NCBI GenBank assembly: GCA_949361645.1
Contig: OX442415.1
Location: forward strand, 15,856,085-15,920,084
DNA from: Spongilla lacustris
Lineage: Eukaryota > Porifera > Demospongiae > Spongillida > Spongillidae
Reading direction: 5' to 3'
Length of the DNA: 64,000 bases
Part shown: positions 22,501-34,048 of the stretch, piece after piece
How positions within the stretch are numbered: the stretch's first letter is position 1
How the letters are laid out: each line of letters opens with the position of its first letter
The notes under the pieces: generated by a model
Database searches by the model: none
Seen by the model: only the letters and a program-made list of their open reading frames with translations
Told to the model about the DNA's origin: nothing
Program-made: the position numbers and the translations under genes

Positions 22501-22775
22501 ATGGTATTTGCATTTGGGTGTGGGTGCATGTGCATTTCTTTCCAGCCGCTCAATCATAAAAAAGTAGAACACACGGCATAACAAACACACGGCATAACAA
22601 ACACACACATCTCAGGCCTACTGCCGAATACGTTTATGGCTGTTCATCCTTCTTGTATACCCTAGCCAAAATTCCGGCGGAGCTGGATAGAAATAAGTGC
22701 AGGACTTAACCTCGTAGCAGATATTGGGTCTGGGAACGAGACTGCTATGGAGTGAGCGCGAGCGACCGTGCACTT

Positions 22776-23098
22776 TGCATGAAAGATCGGAAGTACGATA
22801 AACGTCACGTCTGGAGTAAAAACCACAGCGGTTGCCTAGAGACATTGTGTCACGTCTGCGGACCTTTTAAAAAGGCTCCGGGTATGTCAGACTCGGTCAA
22901 GCTTACTGTTGGCAGCAGAGTTTGATCAGGAACTGGATCGGCCGAAGGATCACCGTCCGAGCGGGAAGGAATGACTACGAGCGTTGCCATTTTATTACGC
23001 AAAGGTCCGCGAACGTGACACAATGTCTCTAGGCAACCGCTGTGGCTTTTACTCCAGACGTGACGTTTATCGTACTTCCGATCTTTCATGCAAAGGGT
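22776..23098. mobile_element. Foldback element copy in arm A', internally deleted
   Basis: Begins TTTGCATGAAAGATCGG and ends CTTTCATGCAAAGGGTCC. Compared with 1111-1580 it lacks part of one arm: the junction CGGACCTTTT joins AAAAAGGCTCC near 22866. A deletion between arms is a common fate of long palindromes. Confidence 0.7.
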
Positions 23099-23309
23099 CC
23101 ATTGATCCATATACAGTCATTAATCGACGATATACAGTATAATAGGGCCAGGACACAGTGGAGTCGAGAGTCCAGCTGTGAATATCCGCCGCCATGCGTA
23201 TGTTAATTCTTTAGCTAGTCAGTGGAAGGCAATATCCTTAACACACCTGACACCTCCACGAGAACTTCTAGTATTATCAAAAAACAAGCCAGTCGACGTC
23301 ATCGTGGTC

Positions 23310-23988
23310 AACGTCAGAGCGCGCGCGATGCAATAGATAAATATACAATACATGTCATATAATTATAATTATAATAATATAGGGACGGAATCGCCCATGC
23401 ATCTTAACGAGCGAGTCTCGTAGTCACACCTATATATCATATTATGTAGTAGCTACTCCACAGCAGCGGTTCTATTAGCTCGACCTTCGCTATCCAGTTG
23501 AAGTTCGATGTTGTACGTCTGGCTAGCGAGACTAGCGTATACCAAGAATTAGATTGATAGCGAGTGTAGAGCTATTACATTGTATATCCACAATACTATC
23601 AGATGGGTACAAATCTTGATATAGGCCTAGGCTTGATCAGTGGCGTAGGAACGGTTCAAAAAGTGGGGGGGCTGAAATTAATTATTCATAAGTGGGTGTG
23701 GTAAAACGAAGCTGTCAGTTGCGCAGTGGCCAGGTGGGACCTGGCACACAGGCCCCACCTGAGGGCCTAAATCATGTAAAGCACGGGGGGCACCCATAAT
23801 TCCACGCATGCGCGTCATGCATGGTCGCAATCCATGTACAGTGGAAATCGTGATACTTGTCGTTAAAATTTTTTGGGTGTGTTTTAATGTTAGCTTGATT
23901 TTTTAACATTAACTGTATGCAGTATTGAAAATCTGACAACACAGTGTTGTTGACCAAACATTTGTAAACAAGTACCGGAAATAAGTAA
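23310..23988. other. Arm A'-specific sequence, repeat-derived, no gene
   Basis: Not present in the left arm. CAGTGGCGTAGGAACGG at about 23639, followed by a G run, resembles a hAT-type terminus. The stretch 23830-23990 matches 56400-56570, so it is part of a dispersed repeat associated with the foldback that follows. Confidence 0.5.
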
Positions 23989-25445
23989 GTGTCACGTGAC
24001 TAACACGTCTGTTTGTTTTTGTTTTTAAGTGTCCCAGTCCAAAACACGGATTTGTAACATATTTCTCAGCTCTGAGGCAGCAGATCAACACAAAATTTGG
24101 TATATAAGAGAAAAACAAACCTGCCAAACGTTTGGCCGAGTCATGTTTCAAACCCGGGAAATACTTCGTGTGTTTTCATGGGAGACACGTTTGTTTAGAT
24201 CGAAAAGCGTTTAGCATGCTGCTTTGCACAGTGGGCGTTATACACGACAGTACATCGATTTTTATACCGAGGGATGGTTATTGCACCATAGACACCTATG
24301 TTTACAACGTAACAGTTAATTTTACCGTCAAAATTCTGCTTGCAAACGTTGAAGCTTAGAAAACACGCCATTTTCGAGTGAACTCATTACAATTATGACG
24401 TTATTGGCAATTAATTAAAGGTTTTGTATTATGGCTGAAGATGGGAACGGCGAATACGAGAACCAAGCATCAACCAGCGTACAAAAGTGGCTAACTAGTA
24501 AAGAGGCAAATCATGCTTGGGCATCGTCAAAGCGAAGGAAGGCTCGGAGGGGTAAGTAATCCCGAAGCGAAGCAAGTTCCTCAAAGAGCAGAAGGACGTA
24601 TGCTACTATCGCAGAGAGTGCAGCCAAAGAATTGGAGTCCCTCGCTGTACACATACCAAATGCGTCCGATAGTTCTGGAACATACCAAAAACTTGTGACT
24701 CATCACTATCGGACACATTTGGCATGTGTACAGCGAGGGACTCCAATTCCTTGGCTGCACTCTCTGCGATAGTAGCATTCGTCCTTCTGCTTTTTGAGGA
24801 ACCTGCTTTGCTGACCGCGACTATCGCTTCGAAGCGGCAGCTTCGGGATTACCCCTCGGAGCCTTTCTTCGCTTCAAAGGTGCCCACACATGACTTGCCT
24901 CTTTACTTGCTCGCCGCTTTTTTTCGCTGGTTGATGTTTGGTTCTTAGAAGAACCGTTTCGCAATTGAAACCGTTCCCGTCTTCAGCCACACCATCGAAA
25001 CTTTAATTAATATTATGAAATTGTTACAATAACGTAACAATTGTAATGAGATTCACTCGAAAATGGCGTGTTTTTTAAGATTCAACGTTTGCAAGCAGAA
25101 TTTTGACGGTAAAATTAACTGTTACGTTGTAAACATAGGTGTCTATGGTTAAATAGCCTTCCCTCGGTATACAAATCGATATACTGTCACGTATAACGCC
25201 CACTGTGCAAAGCAGCATGCTAAACGCTTTTCGATCTAAACAAACGTGTCTCCCATAAAAACACACAAAGTATTTCCCGGGTTTGAAATACGACTCGGCC
25301 AAACGTTTGGCAGGTTTGTTTTTCTCTTATATACCAAATTTTGTGTTGATCTGCTGCCTCAGAGCTGAGAAATATGCTACAAATCCGTTTTTTGGACTGG
25401 GACACTTAAAAACAAAAACAAACAGACGTGTTAGTCACGTGACAC
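23989..25445. mobile_element. 1.46 kb foldback element with ~700-bp arms
   Basis: GTGTCACGTGACTAACACG at the left is inverted at the right end (...TTAGTCACGTGACAC). Arms stay alignable to the centre near 24700, including CTACTATCGCAGAGAGTGCA and ATACCAAATGCGTCCGATAG. The arms encode nearly the same 61-codon frames in opposite directions, a result of the palindrome and not evidence of a gene. A diverged, rearranged relative lies at 56400-57400. Confidence 0.85.
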
Positions 25446-25727
25446 CCCCCCGTTGCTATGTCACGTCTTTATATACGTTATATCCTGTCACTCCGGGAAA
25501 GCCACGGTTAAGGGCGGATCGCTTTGTATCGTGTCGTACCATCAGTACGCGTACGGTTGGGTACCACTTCTACAGTACTTTCTATCCATGCAGCTTTTAC
25601 GTACACCATCCCATTCACTTCTCAGAGGTAGTTTTCAAAAAGCCATAAACAAATACAAATGCATGTACAAAAGGAAGAGCAAGCGTTTTGTTGGGTCTCA
25701 TTCATTACGCAAAGTGCCGGATGCCGT

Positions 25728-26787
25728 TGTGGGAGGGCGGATTGTCCCCCCGTGCAGAATGTCCCCCCGGACATTCTGCACTAGGGCACAATGTCCCCCC
25801 GGACATTCTGCACTAGGGTAAACTGTCCCCCCCTAGGGTAAAATGTCCCCCCCCCCTGGACACTCCACACTAAGGCGCAATGTCGTACCTATAGGATAAC
25901 AAAGGCAGTTATAAACGTCCAACAGGCTGGTTTTTAACAAAGACCCGTCCTTTTATAGCGTAAAAACCATCCTGCCCAGATTGTGCGTCCAGGATGGGAA
26001 TACATGTGGTTCTACCCTAGTTCTGTCGAATGTTGAAGCAATAATTCAATTCATAGGTCTACATTCGACAAAACCCCTCCAAGTAAGGTTTTTACACTAT
26101 TCCCACCCTGGACGCAGGTTGCATGGTTTTTACGCTATTTAGGATGGGTTTTAGTCTGGGTACCCGACTGCAGATGAACTGACGATGGGAATAGCCTTTC
26201 CTGAGAATCTGATATGTCAGGCGGTGCACGCAGTGTGGAGCTGTGTTTATGTGACATTACTTTTCAGGCTATGATCCTATAGTTGATCTCAATATATTTC
26301 AATCTCTCATACTGATGAGATTTCAGCCATGAAGTATATCAATCACCACTCCTTAAGGAATTTTAATAATGTGTATATATGTGTGTGAATATTGGTTTCA
26401 ATGAGTGCTTTGACGACACGGAAAGGATAAGAGCTGTGTATTCGTTAAAAGGAATTTAATACTAAAATTCTAGAAATGTTCGTCTATGTTTGTCAGTATT
26501 GGTTACAATGAGCATTTCAAGCGGCGGAACGACATGCAGCTTTGGCGACGGTTAGGAGCTACCGAGTCGCGATCCCGTGTACTGCCGTAAAAGTTTCCCA
26601 GCCTTGTCATCGATGAAATAAAATGTTATGAGGGGGGACATTTTACCCTGGAGGGGGACAGTTTGCCCTAGTGTAGATTGTCCGGGGGGACATTGTACTC
26701 TAGTGCAGAATGTCCGGGGGGACATTGTACACTAGTGCAAAACGTCCGGGGGGACAAATTTTAGGGGGGACATTGTGCACTACGACA
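25728..26787. mobile_element. 1060-bp palindromic element whose ends are arrays of small hairpins
   Basis: The ends carry tandem units of about 31 bp around the perfect palindrome GAATGTCCCCCCGGACATTC, spaced by GCACTAGGGCACA-like sequence. The right end carries the inverse. The outer ends TGTGGGAGGGCGGATTGTCC and (inverse) TGTCGTAGTGCACAATGTCC match partly. The flanking CCGT is duplicated (25724-25727, 26788-26791). The left arm holds the single site ACGG at 506-509 in otherwise matching flanks. No coding frame. Confidence 0.85.
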
Positions 26788-27343
26788 CCGTCCTGCTGAA
26801 AGATGTATAGCATCAATAATGAATGGACTACAGATTTACTTGCTTACAATTGCCCGATATTGATAATCTGCGTGAGATGACACTGACTGGCGAACCACTC
26901 ACATCATCAAACCTTCCTCTTGGGTAAAATGTAACAGATGAGAATAAAGTGACCTTTGTACATATATACCTCATTGTACTCCAAAGCCAAAACTAGTAAA
27001 GCGTGGCTGGGCCGGTAGCCTGGGTCAGCTTGGGTAGAGGACATGAAATGTACGTACCATTGCAATAATACGTCACACCTACTTAAAAAGGCATATATGT
27101 GTTCGCGTTACAACCTATATTTCTGTAGATGGAAGGAAGGTGCACGTGGTTGTGATATCTTCGACACTCCAAAAAATGGCGCTTACGCTGAATTTACTTA
27201 GGCAGCACTCGTGTCTCATCACTCTCATGGATCAGTATGTGGCGTTCAAAAGGATAACTTCGGATCAAGAAGTTCCACGCCAATTTTTGAACCTGAAAGT
27301 TGCTATATAGGACAAATGCCAATAGTGAACCACTTACCATATC

Positions 27344-28180
27344 TTAATTGCTCATTGCTGCTGAACCGCCATTAGTCACGTGAATTGGTCAAGGCTAATT
27401 GAACTATTCAATAGCATATAAATTGTTTTTAGCACTGCACCCCAAGATCATCTGATCACGACGTTAAAGAGGTAGCCTGCACGTCTTCTACGTACGGTAC
27501 GGCATGCATATACCGGTATAGTATAGTATTAATTTTGTACACGAACCGAATTCGAATAACACACATGCACGCAACGCCATGGATCAGTGTTTTCTGATTC
27601 ATAATATCGGATGTCTGGCTTTTTCAAGTAAAGTCTTGAATTGGCTATAAATATCGAACTAGTCACTTCTTACGCGTAAATAACGCACGCTCAGTCGGTT
27701 CATGATAAAGGCAACGATCGCCTCAAGATTGCTGCCAGGGTGAGGCTGTACTAGTATTTCTCTCCGGGCCGTTAATAATGAATTGTTCAGTTGTAATTCT
27801 TGTTATGTTGCCACGCCCTTCAATTATTGAACATTGCATTCAATAATCTCCATTATTATATTTTTAAATAGCTTAGTGCTTGTTGGCATGCAATGTTAAG
27901 CCATGCCCATGAGGTAACAACAGCCCAGTACACGTACACGTGTGCAAATCAAATCTTTTACAGATCTAAGCCTTGATATTGATTCAAAAAACACTATTAA
28001 AACATAGAAACACAAGTATGATTACAAGAATGCAGAACATAATCAGTTTTAGTTTGAGTCAGTGAGAATGGAAGTCTTGATCTTTCATCCCTCAGCTGCA
28101 ACCCAACATAACCAAAATTTTGCACATACAGTTAGTCACACACACACACACACAGGTATACATCACAGTGGCACACACAC
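27344..28180. other. Spacer between A' and B', no gene seen
   Basis: AT-rich, with short chance frames only. It does not resemble the spacer between A and B on the left (4450-5112). Confidence 0.5.
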
Positions 28181-28555
28181 CAGGGCCGGATTTAGACTGT
28201 TAGACTGTTGTGAGCCCTGGGCAATTAGCCTTCGTGGGGCCCCAGTCCAAATGTGAGCGGGGGGGGGGGGTTCCCCCTTGCAATCGCCCAAATACGAGCG
28301 GGGGGGGGGGGGGGGGGGAGGAGGTCCCCCTTGCGATCGCCCAAATATGAGGGGGGGGGGGGGGGGCCTTCTTGCATTCGGAGTTAGGGACGTTTTGATG
28401 CTCCAATTCGTGTGTACTACGATTCTCTGCCGCGCCGTTATTTGCTTAACTAAATCCATAAAACATGAATATCATTATGAACACGGCAGGGCCCCTCAAA
28501 AAGCAGTGGGCCCTGGGCAGCCGCCACGGTTGCCCCCCCCTAAATCCGGTACTTG
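28181..28555. mobile_element. hAT-like non-autonomous element, complete copy
   Basis: CAGGGCCGGATTTAG at the left and CTAAATCCGGTACTTG at the right are inverse termini, inserted in a CA repeat so the TSD is masked. It contains three long G runs and the spaced phrase CCCTTGCAATCGCCCAAATA twice. It matches 6563-6856 in reverse. Confidence 0.7.
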
Positions 28556-28879
28556 ACACACACACACACACACACCACAGGGACAATAAGTGCACATCAT
28601 ATCAATAGTGTATCGGGCAACCCCTTTTGTTCTGTATTCTAGCAACAAAGTCCTAAATACCTTGCAAACAACTTTACAAAGTGCGCGTCTTCTTAAGCAC
28701 TCGTAGAGACCATGTAGGCACAAGCAAACATCACACACAGAGGCACACATCACACAGGCACAAGCACACACCACACACACACATAGGTCACACTCAGGCA
28801 TACACACTGTACATAACACAGGGGCACACACAGGCAAATGGTCTATACCAAGTTCTATATTTGACTTTATAAACAAACA

Positions 28880-29880
28880 CACATCATTAAGGCCACATAT
28901 CACACACGAAGGCACACATCACACATCACAAAGGCACACATCAGACAGAGGCATACACATCACACAGAGGCACACACATCACACAGAGCACACACATCAC
29001 ACAGAGGCACACATCACAAAGGCACACATCACAAAGGCACACATCACAAAGGCACACATCACAAAGGCACACATCACAAAGGCACACATCACTCAGAGGC
29101 ACACATCAGAGGCACACACATCACACAGAGGCACACACATCATACAGAGGCACACACATCACACAGAGGCACACACATCACACAGAGGCACATACATCAC
29201 ACAGCCACACATAAGAGGCACATACATCACACAGCCACACATAAGAGGCACATACATCACAGCCACACACATAAGAGGCACACATATCACAGAGGCACAT
29301 ACATCACACAGAGGCACACACATCACACGGAGGCACACATACATGTTGTAACAGAGGCACACACATCAGAGGCACCCATCACACAGAGGCACACATCACA
29401 CAGAGGCACACGCATCACAGAGGCACACACATCACAGAGGCACACACGTCACACAGAGGGACACACGTCACAGAGGCACACCCATAACAGAGGCACACAC
29501 ATCACACATGGGCATCACACAGAGGTACACACATCACAGAGGTACACATCACAGAGGTACACATCACAGAGGTACACATCACACAAAGGCACATATCACA
29601 CAAAGGCACACACATCACAGAGGCACACAACATCAAACAGGCACATACATCACAGAGGCACAAATCACACAATGGCACACACATCACACATAGGAACACT
29701 TCACATAGAGGCACACATCACAGAGGCACACACAGGCTCACATATCACAGAGGGACACATCACACAGAGGCACACACATCAGAGGCACTCATTACAGAAG
29801 CACACCTCACAAGAGGCACATACATCCCACAGAGGCACACATCACACAGAGGCACACATCACGCATAGTGGCCTCATATT
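28880..29880. repeat. Minisatellite, unit GAGGCACACATCACACA
   Basis: About 60 diverged units of 13-20 bp. Some sections are highly regular, such as repeated AAAGGCACACATCAC near 29020-29090. Longer than its partner at 5590-6350. Confidence 0.9.
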
Positions 29881-30340
29881 ACACATGAGACCGCTTATAT
29901 AAACTATACATTTATGTCATTCCTTTTTACCCATCAGCGTATATCTCGAGGGATAGCTACGCATATACATAGGCCTGCACGTTTACGATGATACATACCT
30001 TACGCAGAAAGCTTTACTATCATCTTTGGATCAGGACTCTACTAACATTTGGTGCTCAAAATATGTAGATCTATACACGTATTCCCCGCAGTGGTGTCAG
30101 TAACGTCTCTTGCCGCTCGTTATTTGAATCGGATAGGGTGACCAGTATCACGTGACCCAGACGTCAAATTATAATCATACGCGCGGTACCGTACGATAGC
30201 GTTCGTCGATTACCGTTCGAAAATACACGGGTAACGTCACTAAACGTCTCCGTGAAATTCACATGGAAGTCCGTCTTGATCGAAAGAGACGGGGCACCGT
30301 TGCAACCCGTCTCCGGATAGCGGTTTCGCTGCATGTGTAT

Positions 30341-31400
30341 GTTGTCTACTTGAATCAGCTAGTAGCTCGAACCAAGAATTAGTAACTATTACAATCCTTG
30401 CTTGAACCCAGTGGATTTATAATACTTGATGTGTCGTGCCATGTGGGATATGCCTCATGTCATTCACTTTGTCAGTAGCACTCGCGGCATTACTTTCAAA
30501 GTGGTTGTCTGTTTCAACGCTTATACGGCAATATACATGAAAAAGTTCGCCGATTTTTATAGCTCTCTCTGGTAACCTCGGTAAACGCTCAGTTACAATT
30601 TCCATGCACGCTTTTCTTGTTCATTTTACTAGTTAGATCTACGAGCATTATCCGTGCATGCATGCGATGGTGATCCAATTATGCTGTCATAGTCTGGATT
30701 AATTAGGCGTGCATGATTATGCAAGACAATACGGTGCAAGATAACACAACTGCACCGCTGCTAATGAATGCTTAGAAGTGCATGCGCAGTTTACCCATAT
30801 ACGCGACGAAAGTCAAACCAGCTCTGGGACTTCTACGTGCTACAGAGTATATGCATGGACCAAACATTCAGAAATTATGCGTGCACACAATGCATGCAAT
30901 ATGTTGTCTACTATAACTATTGCAATCGTTGCTCGAACCCAGTGGATTTATAATACTTGCCATGTGGGATATGCCTCATGTCATTCTCTTTGTCAGTAGC
31001 ACTCGCGGCATTACTTTCAAAGTGGTTGTCTGTTTCAATGCTTATACGACAATATAAACATGTATATACATGTACATGGAAAAGCTAGCCGATTTTTATA
31101 TAGGACTATATTCCCATGCAGCCTGGTAACCTCGGACAATGCTCAGTTACAATTTCCTAGTTCATTTCACTGGTTACAAGTATTATCCATGCATGCATAC
31201 ATGCATGCGGTACTGAGATGGTGAATCGGTGATCCAATTATGCTGTCATAGTCTGCGATTGATTAAGATTGTGCATTATGCAAGACAATACGGTACAAAA
31301 TAACATGACTGCACCCCGGCCCTGCTAATGAATGCTTTGAAGTTCAGTTTACCCATATACGTGAAGAAAGTCAAACCAGCTCTCAATTACATGCATGGAA
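30341..31400. repeat. Direct tandem duplication, period about 562 bp
   Basis: GTTGTCTACT at 30341 recurs at 30903. The following blocks (CCCAGTGGATTTATAATACTTG; GTCAGTAGCACTCGCGGCAT; CTCAGTTACAATTTCC) recur in the same order. Copies differ by small indels. No gene seen in either copy. Confidence 0.85.
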
Positions 31401-33023
31401 AGTGCATGATGAACTAAGAGATTTGCTGCCCGTGTAGGTCTACCAATTGCACTGATGCATGGATGCATGTGCATTCGCTGTTACACATAATCAGTAGGCC
31501 TGCATAATTTGTGCATGTGCACCTACTGATATATATTTGTATAATTATAAAGGTGCACGCATTCCATGCATGGTACATATGGATACAATGCAGAGTGCAG
31601 CAGACAGTATGCAGGCATTGTTTCCTTGCAACTATACTGGTTATGACAGTAACAAAGATCAGGTATTGGCATCTGTTTACTACCACTATATTCTTTCGTC
31701 CTTCACAATTCATATGATATAGTGGGATAAATGTTCAGTTGATTTATGATCAAATACACATGGTTGAATCGATTAATGACTCCAGGTTTAAAGTGGCATT
31801 GCCAATAAACCGGCTTAATGTTCATGCAAAGGTGATCTGCAAGTATATGTATTGCATGCATGCATGCAGGAAATGTGAGCGATCAACGCAAGGTAATAAG
31901 TTATTAATAATCGAATTGGATCAGCTTCAAAAACGTTCCAAATAAAAAAAGCAGGGGATCCGACGCCATATAAACCTAGTCCCGCGTATTTGAACAGACA
32001 ACTTGCATGCATGTCTGCGATATGAATCAACGATGACTTAGCTTTTTACCACTAGTCGTATAAACTTCAATATACAACTTCTAGACTAAGACTACATGTA
32101 AACAGCGCTATCTAATTAGATGTTCTATCTTGTTTATTAATATACAACCTATACCTTAATACCAGTATATTATCTCTGACTGCATGTACACGCTAGCTGG
32201 CGTGGTCACAAATTTCGACAGGTCACAAAATTCAACAGCTGTTTATAATTAACTGTTCGCAAAGCAGACTGCTTGCATAAGTGACATGTTACCCAAGTGG
32301 ACCCGTGGGGTTGGAAAAATTTGAACGGTTATGAAGCGATATTTGCGGCATAAAATTAGAATCAGAGCGCAACTTCGGCGAATCGTGTCTCAGTTGTTGT
32401 ATTTCGAATCCCTCCCCCTCCCCCACCCCCACCCCCGTTTTCGTACTCAACCAGGGCTATAATTTAATCAGGTCATAAAATTCGAACCCCCGGCCCCTTA
32501 CCAAAATACTGAATCTGCCCCTGCCAAGCGAGGATGTGGCCAGTAATAGTTCGTTAACATTTTGTGAGTTAAATAATAAACATAACTATAATTATTTAGT
32601 AAACTACATGTACATTTACATACATGTAGCCAGCCCTGTTTCTGTTACGACAACCATTTATACATGCAAAAAATGGCGGCACCAGTAACCAAACATTGTT
32701 CAAAGGCTCCCGGAACTAGCAAAGTCTATGTAATGGAAAAAACAAATGGTATGAAAACGTGTACCAATGTGTTGCAAATCTTAATAAAGAGTGGCAACTC
32801 AATTTTTCGTTAAGATTCAATTCAAAAAAGCAGTGGAATACAATAATTAGGTCAGAAAACATTGATTTTGTGTACATGTTAATGGGAAGCTATGTTTTGC
32901 TTTCCGGAACTGAAATCTTCAATGTAATGGTATAGATATTTTTGCACATTTTGCATCGTACAACCTTTCTACACGTAAAAATGAGGTGGCAAATGTATTA
33001 TAACTTGCGGTTAGTTAATAAAA
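31401..33023. other. Intergenic, no gene seen
   Basis: Contains GCATGCATGCATG-type runs and a CCCCACCCCCACCCCC stretch near 32415. No coding region I can support. Confidence 0.5.
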
Positions 33024-33222
33024 TTCAAGAGTAGCCATTTTTCATACATTTAAATAGGTGTAAGTCTAACTTTGTTTTGAATAAATCCGAACCATTAGTA
33101 CTTATAAATTCAACACAAATTCAAATTACACTACCCCTGTGTACTAGCAACGGAACACATGCTATAGGATGTCTTTTTGAACACCATCACTTTCCTGGTG
33201 ACTGCCAATTTCTGCATATGTA
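33024..33222 (+). repeat. 198-bp sequence repeated inverted at 43521-43718
   Basis: From ATTCAAGAGTAGCC to TTTCTGCATATGT it is almost identical to the reverse complement of 43521-43718. Only two or three substitutions are visible, such as CTGCCAATTT against CCGCCGATTT. Both flanks diverge abruptly. Confidence 0.85.
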
Positions 33223-33283
33223 TTGTATGTGTGGGTGTGGGTGTGCGTGTGTGTGTGGCATGTGTGTGTGTGTGTGTGTGTGA

Positions 33284-34048
33284 TGGGCGTCGGAACAGTT
33301 CCGGCAGGTCCGGCGGCCGCCGGACCAATATTTTCCAAAAAATAAAATAAATCATTAGCCAATAAGGGCATTGGTAATAAGGGCATGGGTAAGGGCAATC
33401 GATGACCAGGCCACATGTCCTTTCTCTTATTTCTTGCATGTTACATCCGGCGTTGTGCTAACTTGCTATGATAATGTATAAACAATGTTGAGGGTCATCT
33501 GATACTGTACATCGTCTAGTAAAAGAGAAATTTCCACTCGCTCGATACTATTGTCCGTCCCTTCTTTTTCTGCGTCTGTACCGTGGTGCCAGAGAAATCT
33601 CATTGTTTAACTTCTAAGTCGTTTCCCTTTCCAAAACATTCATTTGAATCGAAGGATGAAACGCGCTCATTTAGAGCAGAGTGGTGTGACAAGCACAGCT
33701 GCAATGCCAGTACTGATGCATATTTGCATGATGACAGAAGTAGAGAAGAAATTCAAGGCAAGTACCACTTGCTTTTTCTTGTTTCGCTTTTTCGGTGCGT
33801 GGGCGTACGGTTATCCTCGTGTGAGCTAGTGAGATTTCTTATGGTTTAGGGCATTAATAACATTTGCACAGCTTGCAAAGCTTCTGGGGAGGAGCCCCAG
33901 ACCCCGATGGGGGACCTTGCAGCACTCCCCCATACCCTCTAGCTGGGCAGGAGGGGATGTGACCCCCTCCCGCACCCACCCCCTCCAGGTCCGCCCACTC
34001 ATTATTTATTTATTTGCCGGACCAGTGCTTTTTACCTACCGATGCCCA
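33284..34048. mobile_element. 765-bp element with TGGGCGTCGG-type termini
   Basis: Left TGGGCGTCGGAACAG and right CCGATGCCCA are inverse, embedded in GT-rich flanks so the TSD is unclear. GTCCGGCGGCCGCCGGACC near the left is a strong hairpin. The GGCGTCGGAAC-type terminus is similar to common hAT-like MITEs. No transposase. Confidence 0.6.

Larger units (their letters stand above)
17758..27343 (-). repeat. Right arm (A') of the inverted duplication, enlarged by insertions
   Basis: The reverse complement of 12-4449, spread over 9.6 kb. Insertions absent from the left arm are: 17939-18898 (8-bp TSD), 19779-20746 (8-bp TSD), about 20980-21126, about 23310-25445 (includes a foldback element) and 25728-26787 (4-bp TSD). 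Outside these the arms are very similar, with differences mainly in simple repeats. No host gene is seen. Confidence 0.85.
28181..30333 (-). repeat. Segment B', inverse of 5113-6856
   Basis: The mirror partner of B. It ends at 30333 with CGGATAGCGGTTTCGCTG. It contains the complete hAT-like MITE, a stretch matching 6355-6540, a longer minisatellite (28880-29880) and the GC-rich block (30090-30333). Confidence 0.8.

Noticed and set aside
24029..25405. Conserved 61-codon frames (MSQSK...) as a duplicated gene
   Set aside because: They lie on the two arms of a palindromic element, so their similarity follows from DNA inversion. No third-position bias is evident.
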